DNA from: Carettochelys insculpta
Taxonomy: Eukaryota; Chordata; Testudines; Carettochelyidae
Direction: 5' to 3'
Assembly (NCBI RefSeq): GCF_033958435.1
Contig: NC_134139.1
Coordinates: forward strand, 205,203,501-205,267,500
DNA length: 64,000 bases
Position numbers and translations under genes: made by a program. This document shows positions 44,563 to 56,505 of the stretch, one piece after another; within the stretch, counting starts at the first letter, position 1, and every line of letters begins with the position of its first letter. A model generated the notes under the pieces. It was not told the DNA's origin. It did not search any database and saw only the letters and a program-made list of their open reading frames with translations.

Positions 44563-45590
44563 TTCGTGATATTGTAACATCCTCCAATGAATGCTGTAAT
44601 TTATTCTTATTTTAATATGATTATTAATAAATGACTATATGGAAATCCATATCTTTACATTTAGCTTGTGTTGGAACTAGGTCTAAAATGGGAAAATGTA
44701 TTTCATTTGAAATACACATTTGTGGCAACATCTATGGAACTTGAGAGTGGGGTGGAACACAAGTTGTGAGGAGTTTAGAGGATAAACAAGGAAGCCAAGT
44801 CTGTGTGCACATGGCTGGAATTCTAGCTGCACTTTCAACCTCTCTTAATAAAGAGTCAGCTGCTTTTTAGAAACACGAATATTATCCAGCACATTGTTCA
44901 CATAATAGATTAATAAACAATTTTCCCCTTACTTGGACTCAAAAGATGCTTTATTTATTAAAAATAAAAACAAATCAATGCAAAAGACCTCTTTATGACT
45001 TTTTGTACAAATTAAATCACAGCAGAAGTACATTTTCATCTTCCTTCCAGCTGCATTGTGGCTATGCTGCATGATCCCAGTAAATAGGCTCAAGTTTTCA
45101 CTGTGTGTGACTCTTCTTCAGTTCTGTTACTACCCTTGTGACCTGGAGCTCTTGCTCTGGGAATGTAGCTGTCTTTGAAAAAGCAGGATTGCCTGTGGCA
45201 GTGGAAGAAAAATCAGAAGAAAATTAAATGATTAATTAATGTAATCTAGTGTCTGTTTTACCAGAGGCTTTTCAGGGACTTATTTAGCTCAATTAATGAG
45301 GGAAAATTCCAACAGGAGGTTTTAGTGTAGTTTTTTTGAACAGTGAAAAGTGACATATTATTACTGATGGATGGAAAATGAGGCCCTTCCCCCACACAAT
45401 GAGCTACTACCAAGAAGGAATGTATTTTACAGCTTTTCTTGTTTTGGGCCTTTTATTTTTTAAAAAAAAAACCAAGATATTGCAAGCTTTCTTTATAGAT
45501 GTTTCTGCAGCTTTTGGTTTTTATGGGTTAACCCTAAGCCAGTCCCTTTTACCTCAGGGAGAGGTGATTCACATTTGTCCAAATTTTGAC
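44563..45590. other. Unassigned DNA
   Basis: An AAAAATAAAAACAAATCAAT block near 44960-44980 and an A-run at 45461-45470 are the only notable simple sequences. No gene is recognised. Confidence 0.4.
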
Positions 45591-45599
45591 CTGTCCAGC

Positions 45600-46975
45600 T
45601 TGGGTGACCCTTCCAGGATCTGTAACTCCTTCTGGCATAGCTCTCAAGGTCCTTGAGACAATCAGGCTACCTCATCATGACAAGGAATGGACCATGGGGT
45701 GGTTTCTTGGCAGAATCCTTCAGCATACTCTGAGGAGTGCAACAAGGGTGCCTAATGTCACTTTTCCTGTTCTTGGTTGCAGTGGACTAGATTATAAGAA
45801 GGACAACAGATGGCCATCAATGGAACATTCAGTGGACACTTTTCGAACAGCTAAAGGACACTGATTTTGCTGACGATGTTGCCCTCTTTTCACACCGACA
45901 TGAAAGCATGGAGGAAAAGGTCACAACACTAGACAGAACATCCTCCATGACTGGACTGAGCATCAGCAAGGGAAAGACCAAGCTAATGAAGATCAACCAG
46001 TCCAACAACACCACTATTACGCTGGGAGGGGATGACCTGGAAGATGTGGAGCCATTCGTCTAGGCTACATCTACGTGGGCAGCTTCTGTTGATAAAACTG
46101 GGTTTTTGTTGACAAAACTCATGGAGTGTCTTTGAAGTGCTTTGTCGAGAGTTTGTTAACACTGTCAGCTGAACATCTGGGTTTTGTTATAACTCTCCCT
46201 GATCCCTGTTGGCAGTGTTTTGTCGACAGAGTGCCCATGTAGACAGTTCTGTTGAAAGTGGGCTTCTGGTTCCATGGGCAACCCTGTTTACAGAGCTTCC
46301 GGACAGCTTCTCTGTTGGGAGAGGGCAGGGCAGTCTGGTTGCTCCCTGTCGACAGATCGAATTGCTCTTTTAAGTGTAGATGCAATCTTTTGTCAGAGGT
46401 GCTGCTGAGGTTTCTCTTTCGACAGTGACTTCTGTTGACAGAAGCTGCCTGTGTGGAGATAGCCCTAGCTGGGGAGTATTATGGGCAGAGGTGGAGGAGC
46501 AGACCAGGATATCAGTTCCAGAGTAGGGAAAGCAACAGCTGCATTCAAAACTCTGTGTCCCATAAGGAGATCACAGATCATATCTGCAAAGATGAAACTA
46601 CAGATCTTCACCACAAATGTGAAGAATTTGCTCTTGTATGGATGAAAGGCCTGGTGTACTAAAAGTCTTCATGCTACAAGCTACAGACATGCATAAACAG
46701 ATGCCTGAGGTGTACATCCTTTGTATCAAATGGCAAAACTTGGTCACAAGCAAGGGGCTTTGGAACAGAGCAGGACAAGAACCACTTGATGTTCAATTCA
46801 AGAGAAGAAGTGGGGATGTCTAGGCCACACTTTCAGAAAACCGCCATGCAGCAAAGTCCGTCAGGCTCTCCAATGGAACCTACAAGGAAAATGCAAAAGA
46901 GGAATACTTCAGACAACAGAGAAGATCTACTGAGAGGAAAGGACTACAACTGGGTTGCTCCTGGGGTCAGCTAGA
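45600..46975 (+). pseudogene. RTE-like LINE, second family, split by a MITE
   Basis: RT text is visible as a CLMSLFLFLVAVD-type word (near 45750), then DTDFADDVALFSHRHESMEE with the FADD catalytic motif (near 45860), ISKGKTKLMKINQSNNTTI and LGGDDLEDVEPF. A MITE then interrupts at 46063. After it the frame resumes with YYGQRWRSRPGYQ in one frame and GRGGGADQDISSRVGKATAA in another, then the GCLGHTFRKPP block near 46815 and RQALQWNLQGKCKRG. It is distinct from the RTE-like family at 14 and 32 kb. Stops are frequent after 46640. Confidence 0.75.
46063..46464. mobile_element. Harbinger-type MITE, 402 bp, inside RTE-like LINE
   Basis: The left end GGCTACATCTACGTGGGCAG and the complement of the right end GGCTATCTCCACACAGGCAG form the inverted repeats. 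CTA triplets flank both sides (46060-46062, 46465-46467). It is the same family as 19180-19595, in reverse orientation, with GTTGACA/TGTCGACAG words throughout. Removing it rejoins the LINE text. Confidence 0.88.
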
Positions 46976-47282
46976 AGTTTTGTTCTGAGATAGAGTGAAG
47001 TGGAGGAGACTTGTACCTGACCTGTGGTCCACCCGGCGTACAAGGGTTTAAGTAAAGAGTTAAGTTACTGCAACCTTTCAGTGAGTGTGTGCAGGACACA
47101 GTGAACAAAACCACAGAACCAACTATGTGCTATTGTCATGTAGTTACATCAGCTTTTCTGTTACTTCTCACAGTACTACATCATGTGTAGCTTTGGTGTT
47201 ACAGCTGTTCCTAGCACACCATTTGACTAAACTGTGTGTTGGAGATCTACAGAGGATATTCAGGAGAATCTGAGTTTCAGTA

Positions 47283-47843
47283 CAGGAAACCCTCAGTTTA
47301 ACAGACCCTGATTTGATGGACTTCAGAAATAATGGATGCTGTCAACCAGCCTCTTCCGCCGCCGCCCCCCTCCCCCAGATAAATGCCAGGAACTCATCAG
47401 AGTTGCTGGGGCTGCAGGAGCGGCTGAGGCCACCGGGGCCACAGGAGGCACCAGGCCACTGCAGTGGCTGTGTCTGCTGGGGCTGGAGGAGCTGCCATGC
47501 ACTGCTCTCAGCAGGGGTGGGCCTCAACTGGACAGCTGGCAGGTGTCCTGCCAGCTGGAGCCCTGGTCAGAAGCATGCCTGCTCCAGGAAAACTTAGCTT
47601 CTGTGGGAGTGCCCAGCCTCAGGTGGGTGGTGAGCAGTTGGTGGCAGGCAAGCACAGAGACTCTGCTCTGTAAACAGCCCAAAGAGCCTGCTGCCAACCT
47701 GTCTCTCCCAAGCCTGCTGCATTTCTGCCGGTCTCAGACGGAGCACTCCCTAGTGCGCTTTGCAAGGTGCTTCCAGTCCTGAAGATTCGGATTTAATGGG
47801 CACCCTTCCCCCACATTAATTCATTTAAATAGAGGGTTTACTG
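47283..47843. mobile_element. Tigger/mariner-like non-autonomous element with GC-rich body
   Basis: The left end CAGGAAACCCTCAGTTTAA and the complement of the right end CAGTAAACCCTCTATTTAAA are inverted repeats. Each is next to a TA dinucleotide (47281-47282, 47844-47845), the target duplication of Tc1/mariner-group elements, and the CAGT...CCTC word suits the Tigger/pogo branch. The interior, 47350-47760, is GC-rich with CCGCCGCCGCCCCC and GCTGGGGCTGCAGGAGC words. I see no transposase. Open frames in the interior look like composition effects. Confidence 0.7.
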
Positions 47844-48049
47844 TATTCCCTGTAGCTGTAATAGTCAACGTGGAAGTTGTACATGTGGTTCTGTGACTCA
47901 GTGGCTCTGCCTTCAGTTTCTCCATACCCAGGAGATCTGTGTGCCCTCTGAAGGGCTCCCACAACATCGTGCCCCAATTACCTACGGTGGAACTATAGGA
48001 AACACATTGTGCAACACTCAGGATATTCTGTGCCTATGGAGGGAAACGT

Positions 48050-48450
48050 AACAAATTTTAACATATTTGAAGACTGTTCTCTGGTCTTCCCTCCAGTGTT
48101 TAGTCTTTTTTCCAAGACTAAACATGCTCAGTTTTTAAATTCTTTTCTCAATGACTGATTGATATTTCATCTTCTTTGGACCTTGTCCAGTTTGTCTATA
48201 TCTTACCAAATTATGGTGCCCACAGTAGGACACAGTATTCCAGATGATGTCTCACCAGTGCTGTGAAGAGTGAGAGAACTGCTCCATCTGCTTGCATATG
48301 TTACCCCTGTTAATCCCTGTGAGAATTTTAGTCTTTCTCAACTGCATCACATTGATGACTCAGATTTTCTTTGTGAGCCACTATAACCCTCAGACCCTTT
48401 TCAGCAGTTCAATCACATAACTAGTTTTTCTAGTTTTTCCTCATTTTCTA
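48050..48450 (-). pseudogene. Antisense CR1/L3-type LINE fragment
   Basis: Minus-strand text includes DIDKLDKVQRR and an upstream SGILCPTVGT-like part, corresponding to the CR1/L3 region before the LEKVQRRATK motif. The DNA words GGTGCCCACAGTAGGACACA and CAACTGCATCACATTGATGA are of a type common in old reptile CR1/L3 copies. Highly diverged. Confidence 0.65.
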
Positions 48451-48589
48451 GTTGTGATTTTTCCTTCCCAAATGAAGTAGTTTGCTTTCTTTTTTTGTTG
48501 TTGAATTCAGATCAGTTCTCTAATTTGCCCCTGTACTTTTGAATTCTTATCTTGTACACTAAAGTTCTTAAGATAATGGCTAACAATTC

Positions 48590-48990
48590 TAAGATAGTTT
48601 CAGCTAGTTCCTTATGTACCCTAGAATGAATTTCATCAGGCCCCAGTGATCTGAATAAACTCATATAAAAATTCTCTAACTTGACCTTTTCCTGTTTTAA
48701 TTTATGCTCCTCCCTGCTTGTTGTTAATTTTAATTGTGTTGTATGTGATGAACATTAAAGGTGAGTTAGCAGAACTCTGTGGTCAATTATGTCAAAAGCT
48801 TCAGAGAGGTCCAAATAGTTTGAGCATCGAGATCTTAACTGTGTCCGTAGACTCTGTGTCATGCCCTTGTCTGAACCCTGACTCTGATGCAGCCAAGATG
48901 CTGCCTAGTATCAGGTGTTGCAGGTTGTTTAGTACACTTATCACTTTCTCAATTGTTTCCTGTCTGAGCTCCTCAAGACTTTGACAGCAG
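48590..48990 (-). pseudogene. Antisense LINE fragment, RT (AFD-IDH) region
   Basis: Minus-strand reading gives a LDLSEAFDIIDH-like word at 48780-48820, the RT motif A of L2/CR1-type LINEs, and a VHKELAETILELLAIILRTL segment at about 48550-48640. Frames are disrupted. It may belong to the same insertion as 48050-48450. Confidence 0.6.
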
Positions 48991-48999
48991 CTGCTTTTA

Positions 49000-50740
49000 C
49001 TCCTCACCTTGCTGCCAAAATTGCTTTTCTCTCCTACCTCTTCCATAAAAGCTTCATTGCAGTTATTCCCTCCAACATCCATCACTCTACCCAAAACATT
49101 AGTTTTGCTTCCTGTCATCTTTTCCTACTTTTATGTAGATTGTGATTATAAGATTTGAGCTTACTTGCAGGAAAAACTGTTGTAACTGGCTGGATTTTAA
49201 AGTCTTACCCTAACTTTTCTAATAGGAACAGTTTTAATTATGCTCAAGTACTGTTTTCCTTCCACAGATTTAAATTACTCAGTGTATGGGGGTGGAGAAA
49301 ATCAGTTGAAGCTCCTCTCTACTTATTTATGAACCTTTTTGAGAAAGAAGTATTATTAAGATAGCAATCCTGAAAGAGGATTATTTATTTTAGCTCATAG
49401 TCAAACAATTCCTCTCTGCATGCTGGCATCTTTATGGTCATGTTCAAACCAAAAGGAAAACAGAGATTTGACAATATGAGTGCATTACTGTCGTGTTTAT
49501 CTACCTCACGTGAACTGCATGACTGAGATTTTTCTGTTTTGATGAAAGTAGCTGTTGGTAAACACTAACCCCGACATTTTGAAAGTCTCACGAAGGGATT
49601 TAGCTACAAAACTGCTGTTGACTTAAATGATTATGTGCATGTGTCCTAGTGCAACTCTGAAAATCCAAGACAAACGAGTCAAACTGCTTTGCCATAAACA
49701 GCATTTCTTAGCTAATGTGTTAGGTATTCAAATATTGTGAGGAAGTGCACTGTGTGATTTCTATTAGATAGTAAGCAGACTTAGCAATGAAAAAATGGTT
49801 TTTTCCATTCATCTTTTTTAGTAAAAATTTGAGGTATAGTCCCAGAAAGGGAAAAGAGAAGTTTTAAAACAAGTGCTGTACAGTTCCTCTAAACTTATGT
49901 TTCAGTGAGTGAATGGCTTTGCATTCCCAATGGGCTCAACACTAGACTCGTTCATGATTTCATTGAGCAGGATCTGTACTTTGTATCTGATAAACTTGAC
50001 AGAAACAAGGCCTTAGGCTGAAGAATAAAGGTGCTCTGAAATCAATATATTGGACCTGATTTTGATTTTCCCTTTCTCCAATGTAACTCCATTAACTTGA
50101 GAGGATTGGATCATGACTTGTACCAAAGAATCAAGATAAATATTAGGTCTCCAAGCTATTTTGCTCTGTAGACAATATATAATTACAAACCTTCCAGTAT
50201 CTGACAAAAATAAAACACAAATTTTCATACATTTATACATATTTGCATAATTTTTTTAGGAAAAAGTATGTGTTCTCACTGTATTGTCCTTGCTATATGG
50301 TGAGAGGCTATAGGAAGTTGGAGGAGAAAGAGTACTCGTTAATGCTACTTTTAGCTTAAATAACCCTAATTAACCATAAAAATACTAGGAGGAAATGCAA
50401 AAAGTTAAGCTGTTTTAAAACAATTTTCTGCTGGTAGAGAATTTATAATGATATGTAAAGGCTGGATACTGGAAAGCCAGGGATAAAAACAATACTTTCC
50501 ATTTTTCTCTGATTCAAGGCTTCAACCTGAAAATTTTCAGAAGGACTCAAGATATTCATATAGAAAATTTAAAACCTGAATAATTAAATCTGTTCCTCTG
50601 TTGCGGGACTATTGTATCATTCTTTAACAATTCAGAATCTGAGAATTGAGAATTCTCACCTGAAAAACTGAGAATACAGGATCTGCCCCATCCTATCTGA
50701 TCAGTACATAGTTGGCATATTTGCTCAAGTTGCAGATCAT
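49000..50740. other. Unassigned AT-rich DNA
   Basis: No element or gene is recognised. Confidence 0.4.
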
Positions 50741-50741
50741 G

Positions 50742-51020
50742 TTATTGCTTTTTTCTTTGGGCTGTTCTTTTTAGCTCCTGCTCAGAAAGTTGCGTGGCTT
50801 CCATGTACAGCTGTTCTCTTTCAAATTGCAGTTTTTCCTCAGTTTGCAGCCTCTCCAATGCCAACTGCTGATGAAAAGGTGAACTCACATCTGAGTGGAG
50901 CCAGCTTTTGCTTACTCTTCTCTGCCCCTCTTCAGGAGGTTGTCTCTGAGATCTCCCAGTCCTGCGAGGGCTTTCGTGGACTTTCTCTTCCTCGACGTCC
51001 AGTTGCCCTATTTTCAACAT
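50742..51020 (-). pseudogene. Unrecognised Glu/Gln-rich coiled-coil-like frame
   Basis: A minus-strand open frame of 92 residues contains QQLALERLQTEEKLQFEREQ and ends ELKRTAQRKKQ, with regular Leu/Glu/Gln spacing suggesting a coiled coil. Such text is common in gag or accessory proteins of retroelements and in host proteins. I do not recognise a family and see no neighbouring exon or splice structure that would make it a gene. It could be a domesticated or dead transposon fragment. Confidence 0.3.
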
Positions 51021-51479
51021 GGGTATTCTTGAATCTCCTCATGGCGCTGAAACAACATGTTGTGTTGTGTTTTTCTTTTTTTTTTCTTGGTCCACAGAGA
51101 GAGCAGATTAAGCTGCAGTGCCATTGTCAGCTTTTGAGAATTTAGCGCTCTCTTGCTCTCAATATCTCCACCAGTTATCTTTTCTTTTGTTGCTCACAAT
51201 TAATGTTACTTGTCTTTTCTTATACATTCCCAAAAGGATTATTAGACACTTTTTTTTTCTTGCTTTTTCCTACTACAATACCTGTTTTTACTGCTCTTGG
51301 TACTTATTGGAAATTCATCAATGTCATTATTCCACCATGCTGTTGTGAACTATGTTATGGTTACCATACTCACCACATTGACTCTCTCAGATCTCAGACT
51401 TCAACCTGTCACCCCTCTCCTGAGGTAGAATCATGTTATTCTCACACTTAAATCAGGCTCTGGGCTGCAGTCCCCTGTG

Positions 51480-51720
51480 ATTACCTCAGAAGGCCTGATT
51501 TATCTTTCAGGCATGTCAAACTCAAAGCCTACTGAAGGCTGCACAAACGAAAACTGTTAGCTTTCAGGGCCACCAAAGAAAATGTACTTTTGTCAGAAAC
51601 TCATAATTATTTATTATTTATGTATGTTTTAGGTGTATTTTATGATTTTTGGGTCTTGTTTGAATATAATACAATACTTTTAATTGAGAATTTAATACTT
51701 ACAAATTTTATTCCTTTATC
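51480..51720. mobile_element. Possible old hAT-like fragment
   Basis: The stretch starting CAGGCATGTCAAACTCAAAG near 51510 with a later AGGGCCACCAAAG resembles the CAGG-GTGTCAAACTCA start of old hAT elements. No matching right end or 8-bp duplication was found. Confidence 0.3.
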
Positions 51721-53000
51721 ATTTTATTAACAGTTCAGAAAACTTGAGAGAAGACATGTCTAACAGTGAGGGAAGAAAGAGATAGAAAAAAACTGATGAT
51801 AAAAGAAGACCAGGGCGAAAAGTCTAATCAGAAAAGCCAAAATATCTCAAAGAACGAAGGGGCAGATGGTTTTGAAGTGAACATGCAAAGCCAGGTGCCA
51901 GGTCACCTGCATTCTATGGCTAGCGCTGTACTCTGTACTGTCAGTTTCATCCTCTCTAAAAATGAGGATAACCTACCACACAGGAAAGTCATGAGATACC
52001 AACATGAATGAATGGGATTTGAGATTTGTGGCTGGAAGTAACAACAGTAAGAGTTGATTTAAAGAAGTGTTATCTGTGAAGAATGGAGCTGTACAGACTC
52101 AAATGAAGGTTTGGGCTGAATAAAACTGATCAGCACCAGCTCGCTGGTGGAATGCCCCTGATCGTATGTCAGTAAGGGTGTACTTAAGTTGGAACATTTC
52201 CGTTGTACTGGGCTTGCTTTGTCAATCATTGTGATGCTTTGGCTAATTTTATATATTTCCCTCTCACCTTTGTACAGGGTGGGTACGACATGGTGAAACC
52301 CCTCCCCTGCCCCAAGAGCAGCCTCTCTCCCCATATGGAGGTTAGAGATTCCCCTTCTCCCCACCCTCTTTCAGTGGGCCATAAAAGACATCACAGTCTA
52401 ACTTTTTTTTTTCCTGCATAGAAGAGGCAGGGAGAGAGGAAAGGGGTGCTGGATGGAGACTGGGTGGGGGTGATGGGGAGAGAGACCAGGCCAGAATCTC
52501 ACAGCTTCTGTGGCTATTGTCCAAAGTCTGGAAAGGAGATTTCCTTTCAGTTCCACCTCCCCCTGTTAGACTCCCTCCCCTCCAGTTTACACTGCACTCT
52601 TCCGACCACCCCCCAGTTTCTCTGTCCTTCCTTCTCAGACATTCTGGGATTTACACTGCAATTTCCCATTGCACTGTGTCCCCCTACTCTGCTTCAGACT
52701 CTTTGGAGCTTATATTCCTCCAACTGGAGTGCAACCTCCATTGCACCTTCTCCTGACCCCTTGAGGACCACTGCTCCCCACTGCAGTGCAGCCCTCACTG
52801 CACTACTCTCCCAGACCCCATGAGGCTTGCACTGCACCCCCCCGCCCCATACACCCTCTCCATATTACTGTGCCTTGCGCTCTTCTGCCCCTTGCTCTGC
52901 TTCCCATGGCTCCCTACCTGCAGCCGCCCCAGGCTGGCGCCCCTGTCCACCTTGGCCCACATGGGTTTCACCATCTTCCTCAGTGTGGTCACACGCCCTT
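51721..53000. other. Unassigned DNA, pyrimidine-rich from 52540
   Basis: From about 52540 to 52960 the + strand is pyrimidine-rich with repeated CTCC, CCACTG and TGCACTGCA words and several open frames that reflect composition only. No gene is recognised. Confidence 0.4.
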
Positions 53001-53018
53001 GTCTGGCAAGCACAAGTA

Positions 53019-53173
53019 GCAGGGGGCAGAACAAATGCCAATCCTGGCTCCTTGGGCTGTCGATGTCCAGTGCAAGTGTATTAAAACCTCCTTGGCACCC
53101 TTGGATTTTAATACACATGTGCTGGACATGGACAGCCTGAGGGGCCAGGATTGGTGTTTGTCCTGCCCCTTGC
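53019..53173. repeat. Imperfect inverted repeat, arms about 70 bp
   Basis: The left arm 53019-53088 (GCAGGGGGCAGAACAAATGC to GTGTATTAAAACC) and the right arm 53104-53173 (GGATTTTAATACAC to TGCCCCTTGC) are complementary with roughly one mismatch in seven. A 15-base spacer, itself partly self-complementary, separates them. The structure looks like a MITE or part of one; flanking target duplications were not identified. Confidence 0.75.
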
Positions 53174-55354
53174 CATTTGTGTGTGACTGGGCAGACTGCA
53201 CTTAGATGTTTTATTATCTACTCACAGGCCACAAAAAAATTGGGTCACATGCAACTCCCACTCCCAGATCTCAGCTGCGAGGTGTGAGCCTTCTGGGTTG
53301 CTGGTTAACTCTTTCACATATATAACACACAGAGATAGTTTACACAGATTCTAACTCCATTGCTCTTTTTACTTAACAGATAAAACACCAGAGTGCAGAT
53401 CGCATAAAACACAACAGACAGGCTAGCATGCCTCACACTAGCTCTCACTTGCTTTGAAGTCCTTGGGGGATCGTCTGTATTCAAGAAGGCAGGCAGGGTT
53501 CTCTGCCTCATCAGGTATCACCTCTTTGCTGCTGCCTCTAGGGATATGTTCACAATGCAATAAAACACGCACAGCTGGCCCCTGTCTTCCCACTTGGGAT
53601 TGCTGGGCTTGGGCTATAAAATTTACAGGGTAGATGTTTGGGCCTAAGCTGGAACATAAGCTCAGGGACCCTTCATGAAAGGAGCGGCCTTGAAGGCCAA
53701 CATCTACCCTAAGTTTCTAGCAGCTGACATGGGGCAGCCTTGGCTTTTTATTGAAGTGTAGACCCATCCGCTGAGGGTTTCTGTCCAGCTTGCCTTTTCT
53801 GTTTTTGGCTGGTTCATGCTGTTCCTTTTTCTCTTTCTCTGTTCCCCTGATTATGCACCACTTACCCAACTCCTTGCAGCATCTGGCTTTCTTTTGGTAA
53901 CCTTCAGCAGCTTCAAAACCTCCCCTCTAGGACCAGAGGAGGCAATGTCTTCTACCAGGAAATCCCATTAGCATATCTATTGACTATTAATGAAGAGTTA
54001 AGCACTTCTGATTGTTTCTGGTGTGGAACAGACTTTGATTCTGCAAGCCCATGGTGGATACACAGAGGCTTTTGACTGTCCCAGTTTGGGGCAACTGCAC
54101 TAATATGACACCTCTGTGGTTCTCCAAAGACAACCTCTAGGCTCCCAGCTTCTTAGTCTTCACCTCTCTTTTTGGAGACCTACTCTTCCTCCTTACTGAG
54201 GTATTTTAAGGCTCCACAGTTTTCTTCCTACAGTGTGATATTTACAGCAAGAGAGACTATCTGTATAGGCCAATATGTGTACTGTGCTTTTTCTTGAGAG
54301 GCTCATGAACAGCATAATTGTCACCACATATGAGTTACCACACAGTTCTTATATGTAAGCACCTTAATTCTTAAAGGTAAATCATTATGGAAAAAATATT
54401 TAAGACAATAAAATAACCTACTTGTATGCTAATAACCTTACCAGAAATCATGTGTCCACCCCCTACTCCAACTTCACAAGGGCACTGGTTGAAGTCAATC
54501 CTTCTCATTCCACCAAGGGTTTTTCCTTTGGTTATAAATTTAACAGCCTCAGCTCAGAACCAGTACAACCAGCTGGACAGTTTGTTGGTTTCTTTATACG
54601 TGTCAGGACTTCGATCTCATCTCTGGGATAAGGTTATCAATAGACAATGGACCCCTTTTCAGGGCATAGCTTCAAAAGATTGGATTTTTACATAACTAAA
54701 CCTGGGAAATTCTCTTTCGCTTTCCCCTAAAGACTCCTCAGGAAAACCACTTGACATTGTTCAGAAAGAACATTCATGTCTGGCCCGTTGTTCAGTACAA
54801 ACCTTTGAAGTTCCTGATGCTTCCCAGGAATGCATCAGAGAGGGGTGACCGATGGTCCTGGCCCACAATAATACCTACACTATTCTTTCAATAAAATGGA
54901 CACCAAGCATGTTTAAACTTAATTAAATCGGGTCTCACAAAGACATTGTAGGAAATTGCTATACATGTTACAAACATTACACAATAGCTTCATCATACCA
55001 ACCAGAATTCATGAGTTGTAGAGGCACAATCCTGAAATTGTCACAGCATGCCACTTAATAAAAAATTAACATTATTCAAAATAAGGATGTTAATGTTTAA
55101 CTGATTAACCAGTGTGCCTCGTCCTAAATGGATGAGGCTCATTGGTTATGGTTAACTGGTACAAGCTGGAACAGCTGCACAGGGTCACCACAGGCAGGGG
55201 TGCTCCTGCCAGGCTGGAGTAGCCCCCTGTCTGGTGTGGCCCATGGGGCGGTGGGGGGGGGGTGTCGGGGAGAAGCTTGGAAGTGGGGGAGGGGCAGCTG
55301 GGGATTTGTTCTAGGTCCTGTGTAAACAGAAGAGTTCACAATCTAAATAGACAA
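53174..55354. other. Unassigned DNA with a G-rich block
   Basis: AATAAA words and CTATAAAA (near 53615) suggest that a degraded LTR could be present, but I cannot find its ends. A G-run block (GGGGCGGTGGGGGGGGGGTG) lies near 55246-55265. No gene is seen. Confidence 0.35.
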
Positions 55355-55505
55355 GTGACAGAGAGATAGCTGTGTTAGTCTGTATTCTATCAAAACAAAA
55401 AAGCAGGCAACCAGCGTTTTAAAGACTTACAAAATAATTTATTAGGTGATGAGCTTTCATGGGACAGACCCAAAATGGTTTTGACTGCTTTTTTTATTTT
55501 AAATA
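55355..55505 (-). mobile_element. Penelope/SINE-tail repeat, antisense
   Basis: The antisense copy shows GACAGAGAGATAGCTGTGTT, TTTTAAAGACTTACAAAATA, TTTATTAGGTGATGAGCTTT and GGGACAGACCC, the tail also seen at 20.9, 62.1 and 63.4 kb. It ends inside the ribozyme-like core region. Confidence 0.75.
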
Positions 55506-55524
55506 GACAAGAGAGACAAATGAT

Positions 55525-56075
55525 GGGAGAAGTATCAGAGAGCTAGCCATGTTAGTCTGTGTCTTCAAAAACAACAAGAAGTCCTGTGGGACCTCATAGA
55601 ATAACAGGTATTTTGGAGTGCAAGCTTTCGTGGGCAAAGACCCGCTTTGCCAGATGCATGGATGGGGCGGAGGGGAGAGTGTTCAGCGGAGGATTTAAGA
55701 GGGAGGGGCCAGAGCTGACAAGGTCTATTCAGTTAGGGTGGAAATCGCCCATTATCGACAGTTAATGTTGAGTAGTGAAGATCAAGAGAGGAGAAAACAA
55801 GTCAGATCAGGTTGGGGGGATGTGGCCTATTGTCAGATTCTAAGGTGAAGGTGTGAACATCAAGAGCAGAGAAACTGCTTTTGTAATGGGCCAACCACTC
55901 CCAGTCTCTGTTTAATCCTTGGTTGATGGAGTCAAATTTGCAAATGAATTGCAGCTCAGAAATTTCTCTTTCCATTTTATTTTTGAATTTTTTTTGTTGC
56001 AGGACTGCTACTTTTAAATCTGTTACTGTGTGTCCAGGGAGATTGAAGTGTTCTCCTACAGGTTTTTATATGATG
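55525..56075 (-). pseudogene. Penelope-like element 3' end with GIY-YIG endonuclease C-terminus
   Basis: On the minus strand the coding text starts near 56070 with an EHFNLPGHTVTDLKVAVLQQ stretch. It passes through KMEREISELQFICKFDSINQ to GLNRDWEWLAHYKSSF near 55870. This order (EHF-LPGH, later a basic-E-IxxL and GLNRDxxWL) is the C-terminal part of the GIY-YIG endonuclease fused to RT in Penelope-like retroelements of the Neptune type. About 300 bp downstream lies the non-coding tail with CTTTGCCCACGAAAGCTTGC and GAAGACACAGACTAACATGG. The catalytic GIY-YIG half is missing through 5' truncation. Confidence 0.75.
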
Positions 56076-56289
56076 ATAGGAGGAGAAACAACAATAGCAA
56101 GATAAAAAGCCTTGTCTAAAGTCTCACAACAACCGGTCTGGTGCTCTGACTCCCAGTTCAGTGTTTTATCTCCTAACATGCTGCCCCCAAGAGAATCTAG
56201 CTTTTGAACAAGGGAGCCTAAGTGGAAGTGGAAACCTACTCTTTTTCAGTGCTGAACATTCATAAAAGCTGGAACATTTTTGGGAAGAA

Positions 56290-56505
56290 GGGGACTGCGG
56301 AAGGAGGACTTCCTTCCAGAAGACCCACCCCCCCCAGGGGCCGCGCTTCTACATGCTGTTTTGGAGTCCAGAAGAGCCTCCTCCGTACTCCAAATCATGT
56401 GACCTTATGCTAACGAGGTGCCGGCAATTTACATATGTGCCTCGTTAGCATATTTTGGGCCATTTATTAGCATGCCACTTGAAAATGGCATGTGTAGAAA
56501 CAGCC
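56290..56505. mobile_element. MITE remnant with one Harbinger-type terminus
   Basis: The right end GTGTAGAAACAGCC (complement GGCTGTTTCTACAC, ending 56505) matches the terminal word of the MITEs here. The body shares GGACTTCCTTCCAGAAGACC, CTGTTTTGGAGTCC and CTAACGAGGTGC words with 32850-33075. The left terminus is not found. Confidence 0.6.

Noticed and set aside
55246..55265. A G-quadruplex promoter element
   Set aside because: The G-run could fold, but no gene start is nearby, so a promoter role has no support.
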